This document shows positions 1-10,904 of a stretch of 64,000 nucleotides of DNA, in pieces. The notes beneath the pieces are model-generated. The model was not told the DNA's origin. It was given only the letters and a program-made list of their open reading frames with translations, and ran no database searches. Location of the stretch: the NCBI RefSeq assembly GCF_019393635.1, contig NC_057863.1, positions 621,855,791 to 621,919,790 of the forward strand, read 5' to 3'. Position 1 is the first letter of the stretch, and each line of letters starts with the position of its first letter. The stretch is from Dromiciops gliroides. Its lineage: Eukaryota; Chordata; Mammalia; Microbiotheria; Microbiotheriidae. A program made the translations under genes and the position numbers.

Positions 1-121
1 TATCAGTTCCTCCTCCCTCAGGCACCAAAATTAAACAATAAATGAATTTAAAGCAATTGATGAGAGTTTAAGTTAAATAGCATTGCTAAATTTTAGTCTT
101 CTGTCTGCCTAGAGGCTGTTG

Positions 122-275
122 CTCATAATAATAGCTATCACTTATATACCACTTTAAGGTTCACAAAGTGTTTTACATGTTATCTCATTTGATTTTTACT
201 ACAACTTTGTGAGATAGGTGTTACCATAGTCCTCATTTTATATTTGAGGAAACTGAGGCTGGAAATCTGAGGGGG
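122..275 (-). mobile_element. MIR-like CORE-SINE, old copy
   Basis: Antisense MIR-type text: a segment resembling cacaaagtgttttacatg, then atctcatttgat, then a gaggaaactgaggctgg end, in the order expected for a reversed MIR. It is diverged and has no clear TSD. Confidence 0.7.
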
Positions 276-424
276 TAGAATGAGTTAGTTCATAAGAGAG
301 ACTAGTTGAGGCTCCTTTATTTTGCCCACATTTCTTCCCACAGTGTTGTCATTTTGGTGTGCGGGAATGTTCATGGGCATCTATTGAACCAAAGCCCACA
401 GAGCATGCACAAGAATTGGGGAAG

Positions 425-785
425 TGTAAGGGCTAAAATTCTAGCTATACTGTCTAAAATATCTAATGAGTGGTCACCAATAAATTATAAACTTTAGCAA
501 GAGTTAGACTTTTAAGCATTTATAAAGGAGAATAAGAATTTGCTAAAGACCGAGAGAAAGGCCTAGATTCATCTATCTATTAAAGGGAGAACGCATTTCT
601 CCACCAGAGTCCTCAGGAAAGAGAGCGAGTCAGAGCACCAGCCTCCCCCTTCTTCCTCCCACCAGCCAACTTTACTTCCTGACACCAAAGAAAAGCTGCA
701 TAGTTCTGCCCTCAGAGGCCCTCTCCTCATGCTGGAGCTTTCCTACAGTAATTCTCCAGCAGGTGGCGTCATTCCAATCATTACA
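425..785 (-). mobile_element. Solo LTR, same family as the ERV at 36380-40800
   Basis: On the minus strand this reads as a full LTR that starts TGTAATGATTGG and ends CCCTTACA. It can be followed end to end against the two LTRs at 36380-36750 and 40433-40800. It is flanked by a perfect 4-bp TSD, gaag at 421-424 and 786-789. No internal retroviral DNA adjoins it, so it is a solo LTR left by LTR-LTR recombination. The ORF at 306-497 overlaps it and is not a gene. Confidence 0.9.
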
Positions 786-789
786 GAAG

Positions 790-1270
790 TGTGAAGCAGT
801 TATGTTCTAGATGTAACCCAATGCTACCAATCTGAATGGGATTGCAGAGAGCAAAATATGGTCTATGAATGTAATTCAGTATTATTGGAATGATGAGATG
901 AAGTTAAAGAAACATGGTAGATTTCTTTGAATTGATGTAGAGCAAAGAAAGCAGGACCAAAAGAATACTGAGTGGAAAGTTACATGTATACACAATTTCA
1001 ATCACTATATTAGACCATTTTGCTTATTTTTTAATATGAAGGTAATATGAAGGGGACTGTTTATTAGGAAGTGACTGATATGTCAAAATGAAATGTATCA
1101 AACAAATAAACTATAAGACCTCAAAAATATAATATATTGTACTAACTAAAATTATTCCCAGTTTACTAATTGTAGAGAAGGCTGCCCACTAGGCATCATA
1201 TTTGGCAGCTATAAAATATCCCTCCATTCTCTTAGGTCTCCTCTTATCAAGTTTATTTATTCATTATGAG
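790..1270. other. AT-rich spacer, nothing recognised
   Basis: No coding pattern, RNA gene or repeat that I can name. Confidence 0.5.
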
Positions 1271-1415
1271 TTCTTTTTTTTGTGAGGCAATGAGGGTTAA
1301 GTGACTTGACCAGGGTCACACAGCTAGTAAGTGTCAAGTGTCTGAGGCCAGATTTGAACTCAGGTCCTCCTGAATCCAGGCTGGTGCTTTATCCACTGTG
1401 CTACCTAGCTGCCCC
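1271..1415 (-). mobile_element. Marsupial tRNA-derived SINE
   Basis: Complete antisense copy: T-run tail, gtgaggcaatgagggttaag, then gtcacacagctagtaagtg, ending ctacctagctgcccc. TSD cattatgag at 1262-1270 and 1416-1424. This is the SINE family that recurs across the whole window. Its B-box-like gagttcaaatcc shows descent from a tRNA gene. Confidence 0.95.
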
Positions 1416-1424
1416 CATTATGAG

Positions 1425-1612
1425 GGGTTCTTAACCATTTTTATGTCAAAGATGCCTTTAACAGTCTGACGAAGCCTATGAACCCCTTCTCAGAATATTT
1501 TTAAATCCATAAAATAAAATACATTGAATTACAAAGGAAACTAATTATTTTGAAATAGTTATCAACATTTTTTTAAAAGTTCATGTACCCTAGGTTAAAA
1601 ACCCTTACTTTA
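1425..1612. mobile_element. hAT-like non-autonomous DNA transposon
   Basis: About 190 bp with inverted ends (ggggttcttaacc on the left, taggttaaaaaccctt on the right) and a middle with agaatatttttaaatcc and aattacaaaggaaa. Related pieces lie at 25417-25580 and 57770-57885. Family assignment is from memory of the widespread mammalian ggggttcttaacc element. Confidence 0.65.
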
Positions 1613-2360
1613 GAACAAGAGATTCTCCCTCTTTGATTACTCTCAGACCCTCCTCTCTTTTCCCTCCATTTCCCAAACAACCTACCTACCCAACCACTTC
1701 TTCCCTTCTTACTCACTTTTTCCCTTACTCACCCAACTGACAGAACCACTGAGTCTGTTTTCCTGGACAAGTAGCAGCACAAACTATTGTAGACATCTGA
1801 AAGACATAGAGTTTTCATTAACAGTCTGGAGCTAGCTTCTCTTTCCTTCCCCTTGCTGTTTCTGCCTCACTTCTCATCCTGCTAAATGATGTATAGAGTA
1901 TTTGTCATACACAAATTTAACTCAACTTCATGAGTTGGTTCGATCTTGTTGTGTAATGTCTCTGTTGATAGTTCTATCCTCTTGTATAACTCATTCCATC
2001 TTTCATGTGTCTTTAAAATGCTATGTGGAAATTTATTTTGATTTGGGGACCCTACCCTTGGGCTGAGAATAGAAAGCCTTAGGCCCTCAGGGTCTCTTCT
2101 GCCAAAAAGCCCCAGGTCCCCAGCTCCCTCCACCCTGAGAGGATCTATCCAAGGGATCCCGGGCTTGTCCAGGCCGGGATCTGGCGTAGCCTGTGCTGAG
2201 GTCCCAGGCACGCAGCAGGGGGCACGGGCCCCTGGAGCCCTGGGTATAGTACACAGGTGAGGCTCGAGTGCCCCCCCCCACCAGCCGCAGCCCTGGCTGG
2301 CATATTAGCTTTGTGTGTATGGGGGTGCAAAAAGCCCTGAGATTTGAGTGGAGAAGAGGA

Positions 2361-2362
<2 letters not shown>
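1613..2362. other. Unassigned, with a GC-rich block at about 2050-2310
   Basis: The first part is pyrimidine-rich and unremarkable. The block at 2050-2310 is much richer in G and C than its surroundings and holds several CpGs, then runs into the TA repeat. Short minus-strand ORFs here have no recognisable family. It may be the U3 part of an LTR that continues past 2428, or an old regulatory island. Confidence 0.35.

Positions 2363-2428
<66 letters not shown>
2363..2428. repeat. (TA)n microsatellite
   Basis: Uninterrupted alternating A and T for 66 bases. Confidence 0.98.
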
Positions 2429-2430
<2 letters not shown>

Positions 2431-3000
2431 CTGGGAGTTAGACAGCGAGGGGGACTGACAAGATTAGGAGATTAAGGGAGGCCGAAGGACAAGATTAAGA
2501 GAGCAGAGAGGCTGGAGCACTAAGGAGAAAAAGCTAAGAGCAAGAAAGGAGGAGGCCGAAGGACAAGATTAAGGAGGACTCCAGAGACTAGAGACAGCAG
2601 GGGGGCTGATGAGAAGAATGGAACAGAGAAGGACACTGGAGCACTAGGAGAACAGAAGGAGGTCGGTGAGAGAGAAACACAGGGGTTCAGCCATGGCAGT
2701 AAGGAGAGGAAAGTTAGAAGCACGGGGATAGACAAAGTGAAAGGGGCTCAGAGTTAGAATAAAGGACCTGAGTAGTGAAAGTGCAACATAGCCTAAAGCA
2801 AGAGGTGGCAACTGCCCTTATTGTATTAAAAAAGTTCCAGGCTTAAAAGGTGGGAAGAGACAACAGGAACGCAGTCAGGTTGTACATTTTATTTCCCTGT
2901 ATTCATAATTTTAAATTGTATCTCATAAATAAACTCTGCTTTGATTATTTAGTTAAGAAGCTTCTTAATCTTTTGCTTATCAATTTGGGGAGTGGAGCAG
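2429..3000 (+). mobile_element. Probable LTR or ERV fragment, purine-rich
   Basis: A purine-rich stretch contains a 23-base motif twice, at 2477-2499 and 2551-2573. Further on, tctcataaataaactctg has the look of an LTR polyadenylation signal followed by a U5-like stretch. I could not fix the ends or find a matching LTR in this window, so this is a tentative call. Confidence 0.4.
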
Positions 3001-3835
3001 TGTGGTAGAACTTTATAAACAACCCATATTAAGTTAATAGCAGTCAGATAGCCAGTTAGTCAAAAGTCCCCAGATTAGTCCTCCAGTCAGATTAGGCCCC
3101 ACCAAATTAGGCTAGTCAGTTTAAAATATTTCTACAGTTATTAACTGGTTGGCTATGCCTACATGATCCCAGAGTATCCAGACAAAACATAATCAGTTTT
3201 AGGCAACTGATTGTTTTTAAGTTTAACTGGTTGTATGGCTTTTGTGGAAAAAAGAAAATCCACTTATTGATTTAACAATGTTTTTCTTCTTTCCACTCGT
3301 TGATATGGAAACTTTAGATTTTAAGGCCTTAAAGGGAATATTATGGTTTCTTCATCCTACTCAAAAGACTGCTCACCTCAACACATAACTAACGTGGCTG
3401 CATGATTGATTCTGCAAACAATAAAAAGAGGAGAAGAGGAATATGAATGAATTTACATGTTCTTGCTATTAGTCTTCTGCTCTCAGATCTCAAAGATAGA
3501 ATATCTTTGCCCTCTTGGAAATGCTAATCTCTCAACCACTCATCCAAGGCGAATAATAATTTCAGACTGCTAATGCTATCTAGTTACTCTCCCTATGGCT
3601 TCCATGGAAGAAGATGGACTTAGAGAAATGTAGAGGGTATAAATAGAAGCAATTCATGGTTATAAATTTATATGAAGGGACTTACATACTTTCTATAAAA
3701 AATGGGAATAAATTAGATTATCTCTAAATTCCCTAAATTTTAAATATTATTAGAATGCTGTAATTTTAAAACTGAGATTAGTACAGATGATTCTTAAGGT
3801 CTTTTCCAACCCCATGAGTCTCAGCCAGGGGAAAT
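3001..3835. other. Unassigned AT-rich DNA
   Basis: No gene or nameable repeat. The first 130 bases hold several copies of short words such as agattag and cagtcagat, perhaps the leader of the ERV fragment to the left. Confidence 0.4.
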
Positions 3836-4010
<175 letters not shown>

Positions 4011-4300
4011 TGAGTAGGAAAGTGACATGGTCAGACCTGTATTTTATTCGAATCACTTTGACAGCTATATGGAGGATGTGAGATTGGATCTATAAGGAGA
4101 AAGGATAAACTTGAGGCAGGGAAACCAACTAGGATGCAATAGTCCAGGCAAGATATGATGAGAGCCTAAAGTAGAGTAGTGGTTCTGTCAGTAGAGAGAA
4201 GCTCTGAGAGATGTGAAGGTAGAACCCCAAAATTGGCAACTAATTGGATTGGATAGAGGGAGGTGGGAGGGTGAGGAAAAATGAGAAGCCAAAGATGAAG
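4011..4300 (+). mobile_element. L2 LINE 3' region fragment
   Basis: Recognisable L2-type words in order: agtgacatggtcagacctg, atcactttgacagct, gcaatagtccaggc and gatgagagcc. No open frame. Confidence 0.7.
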
Positions 4301-4664
4301 TTGTGAAACCTGGGTGCCTGAAAAGATGGTACTCTCCACAATAAAAGGGAAGTTTGGAAGAGGGGTATGTCTGTGGGGTGGGGGTGGGGGAGGGAATAAT
4401 GTAGTATCTTTGAACAAGATCACAGACTATTCATACTTGCTCATCCTGGGACAGGGGGAAGAAAGGAGAAAGACCTTTTACTCACTCATCACTGCCCCTA
4501 AAGTGCAGAACCTGCCCTCTGAAGGGGCCTATAGCAGCCTTGAAGTGATCTTGGGATAAGGAGGAGAAGGTAGAATTTTTCCCTATGGCACCTACACAAA
4601 TCCTGTGGGTAGTGGTTAGTTTAGATTTTTACTGCCCCAAAAGGATTACTGACAATCTGGGAAG
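4301..4664. other. Unassigned
   Basis: A G-run (ggggtgggggtgggggaggg, 4375-4394) and otherwise ordinary DNA. The 81-codon plus-strand ORF here has no recognisable family and I do not call it a gene. Confidence 0.4.
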
Positions 4665-5410
4665 AGGAGTTTGGGAAAATTAGAAGCAAAGGGAGAAGCA
4701 GTATCACTACTAGGTCTATATCCCAAAGAGATCGAAGGAAAAGGAAAAGGACCTATTTGTACAAAATTATTTGTAGCAGCTCTTTTTGTGGTGGCAAAGA
4801 ATTGGTCATTGAAGGGAGGCCCATCAATTACAGAATGGCTGAAACAAGTTGTGGTATATGATTGTGATAGAATACTGTGCTGTAAGAAATGATGAGCAGG
4901 ATGCTTTCAGAAAAAACTGGGAAGACTTACATGAACTGATTCAAAGAGAAATGTGCAGGATCAGGATAACATTGTAGACAGTATAGTAGCAATATTGAAC
5001 AATGATCAACTGTGAATGACTTAGCTATTGTAAGCTCTAGTTTCTTAAACTGGAGGTTTCGACGCCATATAGGGACACATAATTGAATGTGGGGGTTATG
5101 AAAAATTTGGCAACAGTAAAAGGTTATATAGACCTATTTTATATACCTGTATACCTGGGGTCACATAAAAATTTCTCAGGTGAAAAGGGGTTGCAAATGG
5201 AAACAATTTAAGAAGCCCTGTTCTAAGCAATACAATGATACAAAACAGTTCTGAAGGACTTGTGATGAAGAATTTACGTCCAGAGAAAGAACTGTTGAGG
5301 TCTGAGTACAGATTGAAGTATCCTTTTTAAAATTTTATTTTTCTTAGGGGGTTTGGGGGAGTCTGTTTTGCAACATGTCTAATGTGGAAATGTTTTACAT
5401 GACTACTCAT
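4665..5410 (+). mobile_element. L1 LINE, 3' end of ORF2 plus 3' UTR
   Basis: The frame at 4671-4892 matches the C-terminus of L1 ORF2: a YPKE motif, then AALFVVAKNW, then a tail with VVVYDCD. The usual marsupial L1 3' UTR follows (gagcagaaccaggag-like text, then aatacaatgatacaaaac). 5'-truncated, and interrupted by the DNA transposon at 5036-5220. Confidence 0.85.
5036..5220. mobile_element. hAT-like MITE inserted in L1
   Basis: About 185 bp with inverted ends (gtttcttaaact on the left, tttaagaagccctg on the right). A near-perfect 8-bp TSD flanks it: ttgtaagc at 5028-5035 and ttctaagc at 5221-5228, seven of eight matching, which fits hAT. A second copy is at 41228-41425. Inside are aaaaatttggcaacagtaaa and repeated tatacct words. 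Confidence 0.75.
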
Positions 5411-5411
5411 G

Positions 5412-5830
5412 TATTTTGTTTGTTGTTCAGTTGTGACCAACTCTTTATGACCCCATGGACGATAGCATACCAGGCCTTTCTATCCTCTTGAAGTTTGTCC
5501 AAGTTCACATTCATTGTTTCTATGACACTATCTATCCAGCTCATTCTCTGCTATTTCCCTTTTCCTTTGGCCTTCAATCTTTCCCAACATTAGGGTCTTT
5601 CCAATGAGCCCTGTCTTTTCATTATGTGGTCAACATATTTAAGCTTCAGCTTCAGTATTTAATCTTTCAGTGAATAGTTTGAACTAATTTCTTTAAGTAT
5701 TGACTGATTTGATCTCCTTGCTGTCCAAAGGACTCTCAAAAGTCTCCAGCACCACAATTCAAGAGTGTTGATTCTGCAGTGCTCAGCTCTCACAGCCATA
5801 CACTGCTGCTGGAAGAGACCTTAGTCAGCA
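5412..5830 (-). mobile_element. BovB/RTE LINE, 3' end, antisense
   Basis: The antisense 3' end of a BovB-type RTE element: gttgttcagttgtgaccaac, tatgaccccatggac, and a long stretch ending cacagccatacac. 5'-truncated. Confidence 0.85.
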
Positions 5831-5919
5831 CAGGGATAAGCTGTATTAAATTGCTGGCCTTTTCAAGGAGGGAATGGGGGAGGAAGGGAGAGAAAGAATT
5901 TTGGTTTTTTGGTTTTATT

Positions 5920-6870
5920 TTTTTTTGTAAATTTTTAAAATTTATTTTAGATTTAAATGCAAAATGAGAAGGAGGGGGGGGGAATTGCCATGTACACAGC
6001 AGAACATAAGAGAGGATTCAATATAAAACAACAAATGTCCATTTCAAGAAAACCTATCTAATAAATCCTGCACATTGTTTTCAAAGCTGTCCAGCTTTTT
6101 TTTTTTTTTTTGCTTCCTTATTGGTTTTCTTTTGTTTTGTTTGGTTTTTGGTTTTTTGCGGGACATGGAGGGTTAAGTGACTGTATTGGTTTTCTTTTGT
6201 TCTCTTCTATGTACTTTCTACTTTATCTTTTTCCTTCCACACCCCACCCCACTCTAAAGGCTACAGTTAAGAGTGGATATATTTACATATACAGAGATAC
6301 TACAAAAATACACGTATATACACTAATACACATATGTAAGACTGTACCATACTTTTTCTACCTGTCATCTGCTTCTCTGAGGATGGATAGCACCTTCCTT
6401 CATAAGTCCAATTTTTTCCATGTTTTTCCAAGTCAACCAGCTTGTCATTTCCTTCACCACAGCAATATTCCAAGCCGACCACACCCTATCTGAGCGATTG
6501 TCTCCAAAAGTCTCCCCCTAATTTTCTGCATTCCTTCTATTGTTGGCTATATAGGTTTTATTTATAACAGAAAATTTTAATTTAAAATGATTGAAATGGC
6601 CGATTTTACACTTCAACAATGCTCTCACCTTATAGATTAAGGTCTGATACTGCTAAATCTACTTTGTTTACATTTTTTTCATGGCTTCTTTGAAGTTCCT
6701 GACCTTTTGTTCTTCCAAATGAACTTCGTTATTATTTTTTCTAACTCAGTAAAATATTTGTTAGTAATTTAATTAGAATGACATTGAATCAGTAGGTCAG
6801 TTATAATTGTTATTTTAAAATTATATTGACTTTATCTACCCATGAACAATAAATATTACTTCAGTTACTT
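5920..6870 (-). mobile_element. Old L1 LINE 3' part, antisense
   Basis: Antisense L1-type 3' UTR and ORF2 end: tcatctgcttctctgaggat, the ccaatttttccatgttttt area, and further A/T-rich text. It is diverged and carries the SINE stub at 6137-6183. Confidence 0.55.
6137..6183 (-). mobile_element. Tiny 5'-truncated SINE stub
   Basis: Only about 47 bp: the antisense tail and gggttaagtgactg from the SINE 3' end. It is bounded by an 18-bp direct repeat starting tattggttttctttt (6119-6136 and 6184-6201), so it is a genuine insertion and not a deletion remnant. Confidence 0.8.
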
Positions 6871-7977
6871 GGATCTGAGTTTATTTGTATAAAAGTGCTT
6901 TATGTTTATGTTCATATGGTTCCTGTGTCTGTTTTGGCAGGTATTTTATACTAGTTATTTTACATGGTCTAAAATAATATAAATAAATAGATAAATTACT
7001 GATCATATAGCAAACGTTCTTTTTCAACAACCCAAAAGGCACCTCTACAGATGAATATCACCAGATGGTCAATATCTAATTCATATTAATTACATACATT
7101 GCAGTTAAAGGTGGAGAAGCTCTATACAGTCAGCTAAAACAGGACCTGGAGTTGACTGTGTCTTGGATCAGGAGCTATTTGTTGAAAAATTCAGACCAGT
7201 TGAAGAAAGTGGGTAAAACCATCAGACCATATAGGTATGACCTAAATAACATCCTTTACACATATGAAGTGAGGCAGCAACAACAACAAAATCCCAAAGA
7301 AAAAGAAGAGCAAGAAAGCAAAATGAGTGTTTGATGAGGCAAATAGATGAGGAAAGAAAGAAAAAGATAAAGAAAAAAGGGAAATATATGCCTAACTGAA
7401 TGCAGAGTTCCAGAGAATAGCAAGAAGAGATAAGAAGGTTCTTTTAAATGAGCAATGCAAAGAAATAGCAGAAAACAATAGAATAGAAAAAAAAAGAGAT
7501 CTCTTCAAGAAAATTAGAGATTTCAAGGAAACATTTCATACAGAAATGGGCATGATAAAAGACAAAAATGGCAGGGACTTAACAGAAGCTGAAGAGATTA
7601 AAAAGAGGTGGCAAGAATATACAGAAAGACTATACAAGATAGTTTTCTCCAAGCTAGGCTTAAGCCATATGTGAACCCATAATTACCAGAAGAGCAGGCT
7701 GGTTTTCAAAGAGGCAGAATGAACTAGAGACCAAATTGCCAACATTTGCTGGATTATGGGGAATTCAAGGGAGTTCCAGAAAACTATCTATTTCTGCTTC
7801 ATTGACTATATTAATGCCTTTGTGTTGATCACAACAAAATGTGCAGGTCCTCAGAGAGATTGGGAATACCAGATCATCATACTTGTCTCTTGAGGAACCT
7901 ATATGTGGGCCAACAAATAAAATGGAATGACTGATTGGTTTAAGATTAGAAAATGAGTGTGACAAAACTGTTTATTG

Positions 7978-8127
7978 TCACCTTATTCATTTACCTTATA
8001 TGCAGTATACTTCATTCATCCAGACTAGATGAATAAAAAACCAGAATTAAAGTCACCTTATTAATTTACCTTATATGCAGGGTACTTCATTCATCCAGAC
8101 TAGATGAATAAAAAACCAGAATTAAAG
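7978..8127 (+). repeat. 75-bp tandem duplication inside BovB
   Basis: Bases 7978-8052 and 8053-8127 are the same 75-bp unit head to tail with only about three mismatches. Each unit starts tcaccttatt and ends ccagaattaaag. Confidence 0.95.
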
Positions 8128-8543
8128 TTATTAGGAGAAATATCAATAATCTCAGATGTAGAGGATATCACTCTGATAGCAGAAAATGAAGAATTAAGAA
8201 GCCTATTGATGAAAATGAAAAAGGAGAGTGTAAAAGCTGGCTTCAGTCTTAACACTAAAAAACAAAACAAAAACAAAAATAACTATGACATGGACAAATG
8301 GTCTCGTCACTTCCTGGCAAATAAAGGGAGAAGAAATGGAAGTAGTGTCAGTACTTTTATTCTTGAACTCAGTCAACTTCAGATGGCAAGTGCAGCTATG
8401 AAATGAAAAGATGCTTGCCTCTTGAAAGAGCTATGGCAAATCTCCATAGCATACTAATAAGCAGAGACATCACCTTACTGAGAAAGGCATAGTCAAAGCT
8501 ATGGTTTTTCCAATAGCAATGTGTGACTGTAAGAGTTGGACTA

Positions 8544-8680
8544 GGGCAGCTAGGTGGCGCAGTGGAGTCAGGAGGACCTGAGTTCAAATCCGGCCTCAGA
8601 CACTTAACACTTACTAGCTGTGTGACCCTGGGCAAGTCACTTAACACTAATTGCCTCACTTAAAAAAAAAAAAAAGAAGA
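8544..8680 (+). mobile_element. Marsupial tRNA-derived SINE
   Basis: Sense copy with a short internal deletion after ggtggcgcagtgg. TSD agagttggacta at 8532-8543 and 8681-8692. Inserted in BovB. Confidence 0.95.
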
Positions 8681-8937
8681 AGAGTTGGACTATGAGGAAA
8701 TCTGAGTGCCACAGAATCAACATTTTTGAATTGTGGTACTGGAGATGACTTTTAGGAACCCCTTGGACAACAAGGAGATCGATCAGACAATAGATAAAGA
8801 AATTAATTCAGACTATTTATTGGAAGAACAAATCCTGAAGATGAAGCTTAACTACTTTGACCACATAATGAGAAGACAGGACTCATTGCAAAATACCCTG
8901 ATGTTGGGAATGACTAAAGGCAAAAGGAAAAGGTGAC

Positions 8938-9092
8938 GGGGGCAGCCAGGTGGCACAGTGGATAGAGCACTGGCCCTAAAGTCAGGAGGACCTGAGTTCA
9001 AATCCGGCCTCAGACACTTAACACTTACTAGCTGTGTGACCCTGGGCAAATCACTTAACCCCAATTGCCTCACCAAAAGAAAAAAAAAAGTA
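8938..9092 (+). mobile_element. Marsupial tRNA-derived SINE
   Basis: Full-length sense copy in BovB. The flanks share aaaggaaaa. Confidence 0.93.
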
Positions 9093-9304
9093 AAGGAAAA
9101 AAAAAAGGGGATGGCATAAGATGTGATGGATTGATAGTGTCATGGAAGCAATGAACAAAAGCGTAGACAGAATTCAGGAGATGGTAGAGGAGAAAAGCCT
9201 GGTGTGCTATGGTCCATGGGATCATGAAAAGTCAGATATGATTGAATGACTGAACAACAGCAGCAGATCTCAAATCACACTGGCAGTGTGGGGGGAAAGG
9301 GGAA

Positions 9305-9440
9305 AATCAAGAAAAGCCACCTGCACATAGTAGGATTTTAATTGAGTCTTGAAAGAAGCCAGGGAAACTATGAAGTGGAGGTTAGAAGTGAAAGCATTCC
9401 AGGCATGAGGAGCCAGACATTAAGGTTGGGTTAGATCAAT
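9305..9440 (+). mobile_element. L2 LINE fragment
   Basis: L2-like text gagtcttgaaagaagccagg followed by gcattccaggcatgagg. Confidence 0.6.
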
Positions 9441-9574
9441 CAGCATATCAAGTCTGGTATTTTAGAGCTTCCTTTTGGTTTTAAAGAGCACTAACAAGCC
9501 TTTTTCCAGCCACCCTGACTACCTGAAGAAAATTTCAATTTAATACTTCCCCTAGCATCAAGATACTCCCAGTG

Positions 9575-9720
9575 GGCGGCAGCTAGGTGGCGCAGTGTAT
9601 AGAGCACCAGCCCTGGATTCAGGAAGACCTGAGTTCAAATCTGGCCTCAGACATTTAACAATTACTAGCTGTGTGACCTGGGCAAGTCACTTAACCCCAA
9701 TTACCTCACCAAAAAAAAAA
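9575..9720 (+). mobile_element. Marsupial tRNA-derived SINE
   Basis: Sense copy with a perfect 14-bp TSD, agatactcccagtg, at 9561-9574 and 9721-9734. Confidence 0.96.
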
Positions 9721-9792
9721 AGATACTCCCAGTGTGACCAGGATAAGGGAGCAATGCCTAGGTGGATCTGATGCTTTAAAATGTCATGGGAG

Positions 9793-9941
9793 GGGGCGGC
9801 TAGGTGGTGCAGTGGATAAAGCACCAGCCCTGGATTCAGGAGTACCTGAGTTCAAATCTGGCCTCAGACACTTGATACTTACTAGCTGTGTGACCCTGGG
9901 CAAGTCACTTAACCACAATTGCCCCACCAAAAAAAAAAAAA
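9793..9941 (+). mobile_element. Marsupial tRNA-derived SINE
   Basis: Full-length sense copy. It ends about 22 bp from the splice donor of AADACL exon 2, just inside the intron. Imperfect TSD (atgtcatggga/aagtcaaggga). Confidence 0.94.
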
Positions 9942-9963
9942 GTCAAGGGAAATTTGATCTTAC

Positions 9964-10180
9964 CTAGGCTCCCAACTACCATGCCACCTCCATGGAAGAA
10001 GATAATTCCTTTCCGGAGGCTTGTAGATGTTGCCTTTGGCTGATACAACCTCACGGGTACTGTCCCAAAGCATAGGTTCTTTACCATGAGCGTTGGGTCC
10101 TTCTTGATGGTCATTCTATCCAGTAAAAAGCGGAGAAATTTTGGCACTGAGCAGATTCCCAGCCACTCACAAATATTCCC
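9964..10180 (-). CDS. AADACL4: AADACL3/AADACL4-like esterase, exon 2
   Basis: A 217-nt exon read on the minus strand between a good acceptor (ttcttctaacag before 10180) and donor (g|gtaaga after 9964). It encodes about 72 residues: GNICEWLGICSVPKFLRFL, then IKKDPTLMV, the LCFGTVPVRLYQPKA strand, and GIIFFHGGGMVVGSL. HGGG is the oxyanion-hole motif of the hormone-sensitive-lipase/AADAC serine esterase family. The open frame begins in phase 0, matching the end of exon 1, and ends in phase 1, as the family intron requires. The product should be an ER-membrane esterase with its catalytic domain in the lumen. AADACL3 is an equally possible name. Exons 3 and 4 were not found to the left and probably lie beyond base 1. 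Confidence 0.88.
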
Positions 10181-10496
10181 CTGTTAGAAGAAAGAGGAAA
10201 TCAATTAAAAGAGTCAGATAAAGACTGGTTTCAGGCATTGCTGGATAGTTCCAGCCAGTTGTAATCACAGTTGATTCTGCTGGTTCTGATTCTATGATGT
10301 CATCTTTGTATGTGTCTGAAGCTGTTTTAGTGTATTAGTGACTGCTTTTCACAGATGCACCCACACTCCCTCACTCTATTCCCTCCTTAACAAATGTTAC
10401 ACATTTACCAAGTGGTTAACCAGAGTGTAGTTGGGGGAAGAGGGGAATCTTTGTATTTCTCTTCTTGCTATATCTTTTCATTGAAATCCCATTATA

Positions 10497-10648
10497 GGGG
10501 CAGCTAGGTGGCGAAGAGGATAGAGCACCAGCCCTGGAGTCAGGAGTACCTGAGTTCAAATCCGGCCTCAGACACTTAACACTTACTAGCTGTGTGACCC
10601 TGGGCAAGTCACTTAATCCCAATTGCCTCACTAAAAAAAAAAAAAAAA
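10497..10648 (+). mobile_element. Marsupial tRNA-derived SINE
   Basis: Sense copy with perfect TSD gaaatcccattata at 10483-10496 and 10649-10662. In AADACL intron 1, antisense to the gene. Confidence 0.96.
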
Positions 10649-10904
10649 GAAATCCCATTATAAAAAATACCATTATTTTAAAAAACTAATGATTTTCATT
10701 GTTTAAATGAAAGTGCAGCGCTAATTACTTGAAGTTAACATTGGTGAAAATACACTGGATTAGGGCTTTAGCTGACAGAATTAGAGTCACCCCCTGACCT
10801 CTTTAGGAGTACCCCTCAGAACCCTGATGGGCAGAAGTAGTCTTGCTCTGGAGGACCTGACTCATTCATATAAGCCAGAGTTGGGATAAGGAAACCCAGA
10901 ATTA

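Larger units (their letters stand above)
7090..9262 (+). mobile_element. BovB/RTE LINE, ORF remnants and 3' end
   Basis: Sense fragments of a BovB-type element, in order. A stretch at about 7555-7640 encodes the familiar DLTEAE-IKKRWQEYTE motif. RT and C-terminal pieces lie at about 7690-8400, and at about 8800-8935 comes the RRQDSLQNTLMLG-type tail. The 3' end at 9100-9262 has catgggatcatgaaaagtca and closes with gactgaacaacagcagca. Many stops and frame breaks make it dead. Two SINEs (8544-8680, 8938-9092) and a 75-bp tandem duplication (7978-8127) lie within it. Confidence 0.85.

Noticed and set aside
306..497. 63-codon plus-strand ORF
   Set aside because: It overlaps the solo LTR in antisense and has no family match.
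8570..8600. tRNA-gene-like B box (gagttcaaatcc) in SINEs
   Set aside because: It marks SINE ancestry. No copy folds as an intact tRNA with both boxes, anticodon arm and CCA-ready acceptor, so I call no tRNA genes.
10100..10147. GTG at 10145-10147 as a start of the AADACL exon 2 frame
   Set aside because: The frame continues upstream to a good splice acceptor and joins exon 1 in phase, so this is an internal Val.
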